NCBI GenBank assembly: GCA_950097015.1 | Contig: CATNEN010000038.1 | Coordinates: forward strand, 26,139,001 to 26,203,000 | DNA from: Macrostomum hystrix | Lineage: Eukaryota; Platyhelminthes; Macrostomidae | Direction of reading: 5' to 3' | Length of the DNA: 64,000 bases | Shown here: positions 48,308 to 59,900 of the stretch, one piece after another | How the letters are laid out: the number at the start of each line of letters is the position of its first letter | Position numbering within the stretch: the stretch's first letter is position 1 | Notes under the pieces: model-generated | Told to the model about the DNA's origin: nothing | Databases searched by the model: none | The model's input: only the letters and a program-made list of their open reading frames with translations | Translations under genes and position numbers: made by a program

Positions 48308-49070
48308 AGTGATGAAATAAGCAACAAAATGTACACAATCTATAAATTGTTGAAGCGAACTACACATCAGTGGGATGAGAAAGTGGCAGATCACAGTTTG
48401 AGCAAGTATTTTGAACCTTTGTATTTCGTGTGTTTGAGTGCGTTTATGGCAATAGTGATTGATTTATAGTGCAAAACTAAAAAAACTATTTAAAACATTT
48501 TTTCTCCGAAACAGAAATATCATAGCAATAATCGGAATTGTTCGGATAAAAAGCTTGGCAAACGAAGTGTGTACTTTAAGTACAATTAAATTTTAGAGCA
48601 CAATATAATTAAAAATATACAAAAAATAAGAATAATTAACCGATGTGCAACAAAAAACTTTTAAGAATATAAGAAATAAAAATGCTTATCAAATTCATCC
48701 TTTAATGGTTTGTAGATTGGTACACAAAATATTAAATTAGGCACAGCCAAATAATACTTGTAGACTTACTTTGTAAAATGTCAATAATTACCTAGTAATA
48801 TAAATTCCAAAGCTTAAAATTTTACATTTTTCAAATCTACTTAGAAAATGAATTACTATGTATACACAAATGGAAATATATTTCGGTCAATCAATAAACA
48901 TATTTGTCGAGAATGAATAAAAAAACAACTCATTAAATATGCTAGTTTAAGTGTGATTGTTAGTTTTTGCAGACAAAATTAGCTGGTCATGAAAGGTCGC
49001 AGACATCGTAGACAAACTACAAATATAAATAATATCTATAAAAGTAAAATCAATAACTTTTATTTAATCA
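48308..49070. other. 3' flank of PLEKHD1
   Basis: Strongly AT-rich unique sequence with no gene. The minus-strand AATAAA at 49059-49064 near its right edge belongs to PLEKHD1. Confidence 0.5.
49059..49064 (-). terminator. Candidate poly(A) signal of PLEKHD1
   Basis: AATAAA on the gene strand only 6 bases after the stop codon at 49071-49073, implying a very short 3' UTR. Confidence 0.55.
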
Positions 49071-52000
49071 TCATTGATTCGGACTGGCTAGCGGCGATGT
49101 TCTTGACGCTGAGGCGGCTGAAGCTGGCGAAGTCAGGCAGCTGAGGCGAGACCGGTGCCTCTCGCGCAGCCGCTGGGATCTGGCTCGCACTAGAAACGGC
49201 TGCTGATGCTGATGCTGATGCGCCTGCAGCAGCTGCTGCTGGTTTAGGCGACTATTGCGGCGAAGACTAATTCCGCCGGGGCCGTCCGCCGTGTTGCCAG
49301 CCTCGGCCGACTTGCTGGCTATGAGATTCTGCACCGGCAGGGAGAAGGTTAATTAGGGAGCTGGCGGATATGCACTTATTCCGCCCGATACCATTTATAT
49401 TCTCTTCTCTTGCTTTTCTGCCCTCTACTTCTCCATCCGCCCTCTACTTCTGCATCCGCCCTCTACTTCTGCATCAGCCCTCTACTACTCCATCCGCTCT
49501 CTACTTCTGCATCCGCCCTCTACTTCTGCATCCGCCCTCTACTTCTCCATCCGCCCTCTACTTCTGCATCCGCCCTCTACTTCTCCATCCGCTCTCTACT
49601 TTTCCATCCGCCATCTACTTCTCCATCCGCCCTCTCCCTGATCCACACCCGACCTCTCCCTGATCCACATCCGCCCTCCCTCTCCCTGATCCACATCCGC
49701 CCTCCCTCTCCCTGATCCACATCCGCCCTCTCCCTGATCCACACCCGCCCTCTCCCTGATCCACACCCGACCTCTCCTTCTCCATCCGCCCTCTACTTGA
49801 CCATCCGCCCTCTCCCTGATCTCCATCCGCCCTCTACTTGACCATCCGCTCTCTCCTTTTACATCGGCCACCTACTTTACCATCCGCCCTCTCCCTGATC
49901 TACATCCGCCCTCTATCTGATCTCCATCCGCCCTCTCCCTGATCTCCATCCGCCCTCTCCCTGATCTCCATCCGCCCTCTCCCTGATCTCCATCCGCCCT
50001 CTCCCTGATCTCCATCCGCCCTCTCCCTGATCTCCATCCGCCCACTCCCTTATCTCCATGCACCCTCTCCTTCACCATCCGCCCTGTCCTCCCATTAGCG
50101 CCCCCTCTCTTTCCAATTCTTAATCTCGTAACCAGCAAGTCCAGACTAACCTCAAAATAGGCCTTTAATTGTCCAACATCCGCTCGCATTTCGGCCTTCT
50201 GCTCGGGCGTGTACACGCTTCTCTCGGCGCTGACACTGGCGTGCAGCCTGACTAAACTGTTCTCGGCCTCGCGTAGCCGAGCTTCGGCTTGCTGCCTGGC
50301 CCGCTGCTCGGCTGCCAACTCCAGGCTAGCTCTGGCTCGCTGCTCGCTCAGCTGGCGAACCGCGTCGCTGAGCTCCTGGGCCTTAAATCGGTTTTGAGCA
50401 TAGCGGCCAGCTGTTAAATCCCAACAACAGTGAGTCAGCTGTTTGATCCCAAAAACACTGTTCTACTCGTAAGGAGTTTAATCCCAATATTTCCTGACCT
50501 GCTGATCGAAAGCCGCCCGCTCCCCTTCCAAAGCTGAGGCCAAAGCCGCCTTCTCGCGTATTCGCTCTTCCACTTCTTTACGAAGCTGAAGCATTTCATC
50601 AGCAAAAGCTTTGTCGCCTTCCTGCAACATTGCGGAAGTGAAGCCCTAATCGATAAAACAACAGACTTTTTTTAAAGGTAAACTCATGCGCATTAGGATA
50701 ATGAAGCATTGTGAAAGTATAGATAAGAAAAAAGTAAATTTTTCTGGAAAGTACTCTTTTAGCGAGTTTCCAAGCGAGAAGAATTACGTAGAAAGTACAG
50801 TTTTTCTAAGAAACACGCATTTACTAGAATGTAGATCTCTTAAAGATTAGAATTTCTTAGAATGCTAAAATTCCTAGAAACAAAAACTTCCGGGACATAA
50901 CACAAATTCCAAAAAAATTTTATAGTTAAATATTTCGTTCTTTTACTAGGCTGCCAAGCGACGCTGCCACGCTGTCCGCCCTGAGCTTCTCTTCTTCCAG
51001 CAGCTGCTTGGCTCGCCTCTCCAAAGCGGCCTTCTCATCGCGAGTTCGCTCCAGAGTAGTCTGAGCGTCGGACATCTCGACGCGCAGGGCGGCCAGTTCT
51101 GATTCTAATTCGCGCATAGCAACCTCAGCATATTCCTTTTCCTGCTGCAGCTCGGTCTGCTGCGCTTCCAGGCGCTGAGAAAAAAATTTTGAGAAGATTC
51201 CAAGAAATACTACAGTGGCTTTCCCGCAAACATTTTCCTGATAATCTCTTAGTTTTCCAGGCACGAATTCTTAGAAAGTCAATGGTATTCCTGGCCCCTT
51301 CTCCAATAAATTATTTTTTTCTTTTAACTTTCAAGCTTCTGCCGGCACTTATTCCAGGAAATCTCATGGCGCTACGGGCTCTTTTCCAGGAAATCTAATG
51401 GTACTTCAGGCACGTATTCCGGAAAATATATTGGCGCTACGGGCTTTTATTCCAAGAAATCCCATGGCACTACGGGCTCGCATTACAGGAAATCTAATGG
51501 CACTACGGGCTTGCATTCCAGGAAATCTTATGGCACTACGGGCTTGCACTCCAGGAAATCTCATGGCACTACGGGCTTGCATTCCAGGAAATCTCATGGC
51601 ACTACGGGCTTGCATTCTAGGAAATCCCATGGCACTACGAGCTCGTATTCCAGTAAATCTCATGGTACTACGGGCTCGTATTCCAGGAAATCTCATGGTA
51701 CTACGGGCTCGTATTCCAGGAAATCTCATGGTACTACGGGCTCGTATTCCAGGAAATATCATGGCACTCAGGCTCGTATTCTAGGAAAGCTCATGGCACT
51801 ACAGTCACTTTTTGTAGTAAATCTCTTGGAACTACGGGCTCGTATTCCAGGAAATCTTATGATGTGTCAGCTGTTTATTCCCCACATATTCCTGGAAGTT
51901 TCATTGTTTCTATCTCACATGGTTTCCAGGAAAAGCCATTGTTTTCCAGGCATTTTAGGAACGTGTGAGGTATTTCATGACAACTATTAATGAAAAGTAC

Positions 52001-53190
52001 ATAATATTCACAGGCAAGATTTATTTTCAATGGCTTTTAAATTGTTTACTCTCTACTAAGAGTATGTTATTAAAAGTAAACTAAAGAGACATACCATAGC
52101 TTTCTCTTCTTCGCTTTGTCGAAGTTCAACCTCTTCTGCTAGCATTTCTGAAAATAAAATTGCATAACATTGAAAATCCTCTAGAGATAATAATCCTACA
52201 GAAAAAAAATTATTTTATTTTAATCTAGACCAACTTCGATAACGCTCGGATTGAGTAACCTTCTCCATGCCCTGACTCTCCAGTGTGGCGATCAGCTTGT
52301 CAGATATCAGAAAATTTGCGTGCGTTCTGAAAAAAAATTACACCATGTTTGCACATTACACAAATACTACTACTATTTAAACAGTAGTACGAGCGTATTA
52401 ATAAGATGTGTACATCAATTTTTAGAATATATTAGTTTTTACATTCTGGAGGCGTCGCTGAGTGCCGCAAACCAGGCCTGTTGAATAGTTCGATTCTCGC
52501 AGGAGAACAGGAAACGTACCTAATAAATGGCGAGTTTAACAACAACCTAACAAACCCATATTAAACTTATCAAACTAAAAAATCACCTAATATAACCCCA
52601 CTGATAAAGGTCAAATGAAATATCCTTACTGAATCAGGGAAAATCACCTTCAATATTTTATAATTACGAGTTACAAATAGCTAACAACAATGAATAGTAG
52701 TGGCACCATTTTAGTAAACTCACCATTGGTACAAAAATATTGATTTCTATACCATGAGGCACTATTGCATCTGAGATACATGATATTACACAGTCTCCAA
52801 GTGGAATTGCTGCCTAAATAATGAAATAAACGCATTTTTACACTTTATGAGTCTTAATGTTAAAAATAATTTCAACTAATGACAAATAATAAACCAACTT
52901 ACATTTACTTTGACATTGTAAAATGATGACTTCTTAATTCTGGCAGCATCTTCTTCTTTGAAGACTAATAGGAAGCCCTCCTTAATGACACAGAATCTGA
53001 TGGAATTGATAATTAATAATTAACTGTTAATGTGCAATATGATAAAAACTTTATAACTCGAAAACTTTGCATGTGAGGCATACCTTCTTTGCCATTTGTT
53101 GCTAACATTTGAACGCTTTATCAATATGCCATGGTATTGAACGCGACCATCAAGGTTGAAGTCATAATCTGTACCTCTAGGCAGAGACAT
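49071..53190 (-). CDS. PLEKHD1: PLEKHD1 orthologue: PH domain plus coiled coil
   Basis: Exons in minus order: 53190-53084, 52996-52903, 52813-52724, 52519-52443, 52326-52235, 52147-52095, 51174-50947, 50621-50499, 50381-50151, 49328-49071. Phases match at all nine junctions, giving 450 aa (human 506 as I recall). A PH domain spans about residues 17-118 (VQYHGILIKR, KWQRRFCVIKEGFLLVF, IPLGDC, AWFAALSD). A Glu/Arg/Ala-rich coiled coil spans about 155-345. EARLREAENSL and MRADVGQLKAYFE match the conserved vertebrate ERRLREAEGAL and MRADVSHLKRFFE with identical spacing. The C-terminal 85 residues are Ser/Arg/Gln-rich and not conserved. The molecular role is unknown; phosphoinositide or membrane binding is inferred from the PH domain. 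Introns 6 and 9 hold minisatellites; the other seven are 87-325 bp and clean. The exon 5 donor is a weak GTTGGT. Confidence 0.92.
49424..50092. repeat. 18-22-bp minisatellite in PLEKHD1 intron 9
   Basis: The left half uses TCCGCCCTCTACTTCTGCA (19 bp), the right half CCGCCCTCTCCCTGATCTCC (22 bp), with CCTGATCCACA intermediates. It leaves about 60 bp to the donor and 95 bp to the acceptor. Confidence 0.92.
51346..51870. repeat. 33-bp minisatellite in PLEKHD1 intron 6
   Basis: About 16 units of 33 bp with core GGCACTACGGGCTCGTATTC followed by CAGGAAATCTCAT. More diverged relatives extend on both sides (about 51220-51345 and 51870-51960) and into intron 7. Confidence 0.92.
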
Positions 53191-55893
53191 GGTCTTTCAG
53201 TGTCACTTGGTCTGTAAGGTAATTAGCTGAACATATTAGAAGTGTTTTACATCATGTTTTATAAAATATTCATTTCAAGTCAAATGCTACTACAAGCAAG
53301 GCTCATTAGAAAAAATTAATAGTTCATTTTGATATAGGCCTCTATAGTCAGGACCATTGCACTCCTGTGCACAGAACAAATCCCATCATTCAAAAAACTT
53401 TGCTTGTGCCATACTAAGGAACTATTTTTTGTCAAAATACACAACAGGCCTAACATATTTAAATAAAAAATAGTAGCTAAGAGCTAATTAGGGCTAAAAA
53501 AATAATAAATTGTCATACTTGAAAATCATTTCTGATTATCAGTTAAAGCTGAAGTCCAATATTATAAATTATCCATATTTTAGGTTAAAAATTACTAACT
53601 AGGCCTAATCAAAAAATTGAATTTGTTTTGTAGAAATAAAAATATAGCCATATTTTTTTAAATATCTGCTAATACAGAGAAAAATAATTGATTTTACTGT
53701 CTGCTAAATATTGTCTTAGCAAATTTTTGTCCTGTGCCATACTGTGCATGATTACCTTCTTATGTCTGCTGTTGTGCTGAAATGTACAGGCGCTGCACAT
53801 GTTTAACCCCCCTTATATGCCTGAATTTTCCATGAAAAAGGCCATCTTCCTGACTATGGATAGGCCTAAGCAGACAAATGAAGTTTTGTTAATAATATAT
53901 CTTATTACATTAACAAAATTTTATGAAAGTCAAAGATGGACACACACCGTGATGCTTTGTTCTAATGGCTTGCAATGACAGATTTCAGAAAGCAAAAAAA
54001 GGATTTAAATATAATTGCAATATCATCAATACAGAATAAAACTACACTTGCTAACCAAGTTACCATTAGGGGCCAAAGCCAAATACAGGACAGTTTTTGT
54101 AATTATTATGCTAGACATAGGGCCTACTGCCAGTAAGTTCAAAACTTGCTAAAAATTGTTATAATTGAGCATGCAAAGTTAGAGGATTGTGGTTATTATT
54201 ATTGTTAGTGCCTGATCTCTATGCCTAAAGGCCTAAGTTAATTTTTATCTGAAATGTCCACAAATTTGTACCTAGCCTTTGACTGTCCCATTTTAGGCAT
54301 AGAAAAGTGATAGAAAAGTCACATCGAAAATAGGCATATAGGCATAGAAAAGTCACAAGGCCTTAGGGTCCATGTTATGACTTAAAGACAAAGGCTACCT
54401 AGTCAAGTCTAGTCCCAGGCCATATATGATCAGCCAGGTTTCCGGTCCTTTTGTCTGCTGCCATGTCATGTTCTTGTCTGCTATTAACTTGTCTTTAAAA
54501 GACAAGTTTACTCTATGGATCAGTCAGAAGGGATAGGTACACGTGGTGCCTGGTTCGTGGTACAAAAAACGGCAATTAGAATAAGCAAAGTGCATAAAAT
54601 TACAAACAAAAAACCGATGGCACCATCTCTGCCCATCTAACACGACTTTTAAACACTCATGCTAAGCGATGGCGTGTGAGCACATTACTTATAATTTATT
54701 TCCTTGAATTATGAAATCTGAACTTCCGTGATATTGCGTCTTCGCAACGGCGTGATATAACGCCTTCACGAATTAGTCCTTTTGCAATACGTATATTGTC
54801 AGTGTGGCTGCGTTTTACCATGTATCACCATTATAATAAGTTATTAAGACAAAAAGGACAAAATAGGCTTGTCTTGTAAAAACGATTAACTTTGTCTTTA
54901 TTCGCATCGAAAATAGTTTTGTGAGTTTCAGGAAGTGAGTTTAAGGAAGTGAGGAACAAAATATTTACGGCGACGCGGCCATGTTACTTTTCAGCAACAA
55001 AATAAAGTTCGTATTGATTCATGAATTCACCCCTTTCACTCCTAATTATTTTAAGTTAATTGGTGTTCTTAAGAAGATTTTTTAGTACTCTTTTTCGCTT
55101 TCTCTATTTCAGTTTTATAGCTTATATGTGGCGGATATTAAATTTAGGATTGTATAAATGCAGCCACAAGGGTAGAAGTTCAACAATCAAGTGCCATGAC
55201 AGTGGCACTTGAATGCGTAAAAGTGTCTAGCATAGAGCTAGATAACATTTTCAGGGGTGGGAAAACTAGCTGCCTCTTAGAGATTTTGGGTCTGCTTTAA
55301 ACTATCCTAAAAATTACTGCTTTCTGCACTGGACCCGCAGCCGTCGTGCAGCTACGATCTAGATAGAACCGCCTCTCCCTATCGTCTCATCTCTCCCCTG
55401 TCTCACCGCTTCCGTCTCATATCTCTCCCCTCTATAAAAGTATTTTAAGCTAAGCTGTTGGGGTAAATCGGCTAAATCGGTAAAATTGTGTAAATCGGCG
55501 AAGACTCGAAACGAAATGAATTGCAGATCGACATGCTCCACGCACACAGTAATAACTTAAGATCATTATTGCAATTACTTTTTATAAAAAGTGCACAATC
55601 TATACACACCTACACGATGCACCGCTATAATTGCTCGTATAGTAGTATATGCGCACATTAAAATCAACACTTGATCAAAACTGTAGACGACTATATTGAT
55701 TAGAATGACGTATGCGACAGAAAGGAGAGCCGATAATCAATTCTAGCTGCCGATTCAGACGCATGTATATACGGGCCTAGGCTAGCTTCCCGCATGATAA
55801 CATGGGCCAGGTGGCTCGGCTCGTGAACGCCTTGCCTTGCACAAGATGAGAGCCGGGACCGCGCTTTACTGTTTGTTTACTATTCAATGGTTG
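53191..55893. other. 2.7-kb unique intergenic region upstream of PLEKHD1
   Basis: The longest array-free, gene-free stretch here. It is AT-rich with stop codons in all frames. It contains a 23-bp near-perfect palindrome (54486-54508, arm AACTTGTCTTT) and, at 55382-55435, a few decayed units resembling the dispersed CTCATCTCTCCC family. It probably contains the PLEKHD1 promoter; no exon found. Confidence 0.5.
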
Positions 55894-56743
55894 CGACCAC
55901 TGCACCCCCTAATCCAAGGTTTGCGACAACCCCTAATCCAAAGTTGCGACCACCCCCTAATCCATGGTTGCGACCACCCCCTAATCCAAGGTTGCGACCA
56001 CCCCCTAATCCAAGGTTGCGACAACCCCTAATCCAAGGTTGCGACCACCCCCTAATCCAAGGTTGCGACAACCCCTAATCCAAGGTTGCGACCACCCCCT
56101 AATCCAAGGTTGCGACAACCCCTAATCCAAGGTTGCGACAACCCCTAATCCAAGGTTGCGACCACCCCCTAATCCAAGGTTGCGACAACCCCTAATCCAA
56201 GGTTGCGACCACCCCCTAATCCAAGGTTGCGACAACCCCTAATCCAAGGTTGCGACCACCCCCTAATCCAAGGTTGCGACAACCCCTAATCCAAGGTTGC
56301 GACAACCCCTAATCCAAGGTAGCGACCACCCCCTAATCCAAGGTTGCGACCACCCCCTAATCCAAGGTTGCGACCACCCCCTAATCCAAGGTTGCGACAA
56401 CCCCTAATCCAAGGTTGCGACCACCCCCTAATCCAAGGTTGCGACAACCCCTAATCCAAGGTTGCGACCACCCCCTAATCCAAGGTTGCGACAACCCCTA
56501 ATCCAAGGTTGCGACAACCCCTAATCCAAGGTTGCGACCACCCCCTAATCCAAGGTTGCGACAACCCCTAATCCAAGGTTGCGACCACCCCCTAATCCAA
56601 GGTTGCGACAACCCCTAATCCAAGGTTGCGACAACCCCTAATCCAAGGTTGCGACCACCCCCTAATCCAAGGTTGCGACAACCCCTAATCCAAGGTTGCG
56701 ACAACCCCTAATCCAAGCTAGGTTGCGACCACCCCCTAATCCA
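55894..56743. repeat. 23/24-bp minisatellite with CCCCTAATCC cores
   Basis: About 36 units alternating between a 24-bp form (GCGACCACCCCCTAATCC) and a 23-bp form (GCGACAACCCCTAATCC), each followed by AAGGTT. The order of the two forms shows duplicated blocks. It lies just downstream of the DUF21/CBS gene. Confidence 0.96.
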
Positions 56744-56916
56744 GTAGGGGGTCAGGGAGAGGACAGTAGGGGGTCAGGGTGAGGACAGTAGGGGGTCAGG
56801 GAGAGGACAGTAGGGGGTCAGGGAGAGGACAGTAGGGGGTCAAGGTGAGGACAGTAGGGGGTCAGGGACAGGACAGTAGGGGGTCAGGGAGAGGACAGTA
56901 GGGGGTCAAGGAGAGG
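56744..56916. repeat. 22-bp minisatellite overlapping the DUF21 gene stop
   Basis: Eight units of AGTAGGGGGTCAGGGAGAGG plus AC. The last unit (GTCAAGGAGAGG, about 56905-56916) runs into the coding end of the minus-strand DUF21/CBS gene and supplies its stop codon. Confidence 0.93.
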
Positions 56917-59900
56917 AGCTGATAGTTTGTCGCATAAGCAGTGGTGTACGCTCCGACTCAAGCACGGTTCTGACTTCCACCTGAATCGTGTCAGCTGACA
57001 TCCGATCCACAGTTAGGCTGTTGGTCTCGCGATTCTGGTAAACTCCATGGCTCGATAATTCTCGTTGACAATTTGACACGGTGATGTGACAGTCATTAGA
57101 GTGGCTTTCGTTCTTGAGCTCCTCTCGAAGATTGTCGGCTTCATCTTGAATAGTGTCAAGCAGCAATTTCTCTAGCACGTTTTCTAGCGTGATGATGCCT
57201 TGGACGACGCTATCTGACGATTTTGGCTGGTTGCTAAGAACAACAGCCATGTGACCTGGCAAAGTTTTTACACGGGCGTATTTTAGTTTCGTTTCGATGG
57301 CATTCTAAAAGTAGACAACTTAATAAATGCGGCGAGTTAGAAATCAGATATGCAGCGCGTGCGATCGACCAGTACCTATAAAAAAAAGAAAATAAATATC
57401 TATTTACCAGTTATATGTTTCGAAAATTATGTATGTGACTTTTCTGTTTTTCAGACTTCGTGTGTTTTAGGGGTTTATCATTATTTTAATAATATCACAT
57501 CAATTTTTGCGCAAATTATTCGCGATTCACATTAACTTTCTGGGTTATTTGTATACTTTCGTGTTTAAAGTTAAATTCGTCGAAAGTTTCCGGTTTTAAT
57601 GGTAACGTTAAATTTCCGGGTTTCTGCAAAAAATTAAAATTAAAAACTTATTTTAGAAACTACTTTGCGTAAGTACACTTTCTGGGTTTTTAACATAGGC
57701 ATTTTACGTAAATTTTCTGAGTTTCGTAGCTTTCGTGCATATTTTCCGGGTTTTCAACTTCAGTTTTTACGGAAAATGTCCTAGTTTTGCCTATCTGAGA
57801 TGTTTCGTTCTTTTTTTCGGGTTTCAGTTGATTTTTTGTAGGTTCCCAGACAAGGAACACTACGAGTTGTCTACTCCTAGTGGCCCTTGTTCCCAGATTC
57901 TAGGCTTACATATATATAATTTTCTGTCATGTTGCATTGCATTTCGCGTATATATCTATATTAAATACGGCACTCAACTCTTTCCCTGCTGAAAGATCTT
58001 CAACAGATCGTAGAGCTGGGCGCTGCTCTGCACAAACGGCATCTGGCGGAAGCAGCGCCGGTCGGTCATGAGTCGCGAAATCGGCGACTCCGACTGTGAA
58101 TCGAACAGCAGCAGCATCTTGACCAGCAAGTGGCCGCGAATGTCGCCTCGGTTGTCGGCGTGATACACAGGCACTCGGGAGTGAGCGCTTTGAAGGATGC
58201 GAAGCCTCGTGTCGGAGTCCAGGATGGCCTTGTCGGAGATCATGAAAACGCTGCCTATTGGGGTGCAGACGTCACCTGCTGTGACACTTGTCAGCTCCAG
58301 GGCGCCCCGGATTATTGTTACCTATGAAATGATTTTGTAAACGCAATTTTTAGATTTCTCCCTGTGTGAGCATCTCTATCCATTCGTTCCTTCTAAATCC
58401 CTATAAATTTATTTTTCATCTAATCCGGTTAACTACCAGATACGGAAATTTGAAATGGGTGTCTTAGACGGATGCTGTGGCATGGTTCCAAAAGCTGCTA
58501 CTGGCCCAGTGTCTAAAGCAGCCTTTATCGTAGCCTCATTCGCTTGAGCATGCTCCATCGGGTTGTCTAAAGTGTTTGCAGTGCTGCTGTGTCATCAAAG
58601 GCGACTGGCGAAAAGCCTCACACCTGTTGAGGAGTGATCAGCTCATCAGTGAGTAGCGAAATGGCTTTAAACCAATTCTCTTGTTTATATAGAAAACCAG
58701 AAATTTTCGTTTTTGCTCGGGCGGAGATCGAAGCACAGTTCTCAACCGAGCTGTAAGTGCACCATTGATCCCTTCAGTGACTGTAGCCTATTCTAGGAAG
58801 TTTATAGGAACTCGACTCTTACCATTTTTAGCAAGGAATGTAGCAAGTCAAATTTTCGAAAGTCTGTATTGTGATCCGGTATTTTTCATTATTTCCGGGC
58901 GTTTATGAAATGTTCAAACTTTTTTCGACACATTTCCGGATTAAAATCCGCGGACACAATACATTGGTGAAGTGCGAAACTTTCCGGGCGAAGACGAAAA
59001 ACTCCGGACGAATTTTCCGACGGGTTAATCCTTATAAATCCCTTCTTTAATCCATCTCAATCCCTTCGTTAATCCATCTCAATCTCTTCGTTTTTCCATC
59101 TCAATCCCTTCATTAATCCATTTAAATCCCTTCATTAATCCATTTCAATACCTTCGTTAATCCATTTCAATACCTTCGTTAATCCATTTCGATCCCTTCG
59201 TTATTCCATCTCAATCCCTTCATTAATCCATTTCTATCCCTTCCTTAATCCATCTCAATCCCTTCGTTAATCCATTTCGATCCCTTCGTTATTCCATCTC
59301 AATCCCTTCATTAATCCATTTCTATCCCTTCCTTAATCCATTTCAATCTCTTCGTTTTTCCATCTCAATCCCTTCATTAATCCATTTCAATCCCTTCGTT
59401 AATCCATTTCAATCCCTTCGTTAATCCATTTCAATCCCTTCGTTATTCCATCGCAATCCCTTCATTAATCCATTTCAATCCCCTCGTTAATCTATCTCAA
59501 TCTCTTCGTTTTTCCATCTCAATCTCTTCATTAATCCATTTCAATACATTCGTTAATCCATTTCAATCCCTTCGTTTTTCCATCTCAATCCCTTCATTAA
59601 TCCATTTCTATCCCTTCGTTAATCCATCTTAATCCCTTCATTAATCCATTTCAATCCCTTCGTTAATCCATTTCAATCCCTTCGTTATTCCATCGCAATC
59701 CCTTCATTAGTCCATTTCAATCCCCTCGTTAATCTATTTCAATCTCTTCGTTTTTCCATCTCAATCTCTTCATTAATCCATTTCAATCCCTTCGTTAATT
59801 CATTCCAATCCCTTCGTTAATCCATCTTAATCCCTTCCTTAATCAATTCCAATCCCTTCGTTAATCCATTTCAATCCCTTCGTTAATCCATTTCTATCCC

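Noticed and set aside
44746-48338. Multiple overlapping DPHAVTL / MLSLSQIL repeat frames
   Set aside because: Frames switch between 22- and 24-bp units and overlap each other; array artefact.
55894-56743. Interstitial telomeric repeat (CCCTAA)
   Set aside because: CCCTAA occurs once per 23/24-bp unit, never as a tandem hexamer.
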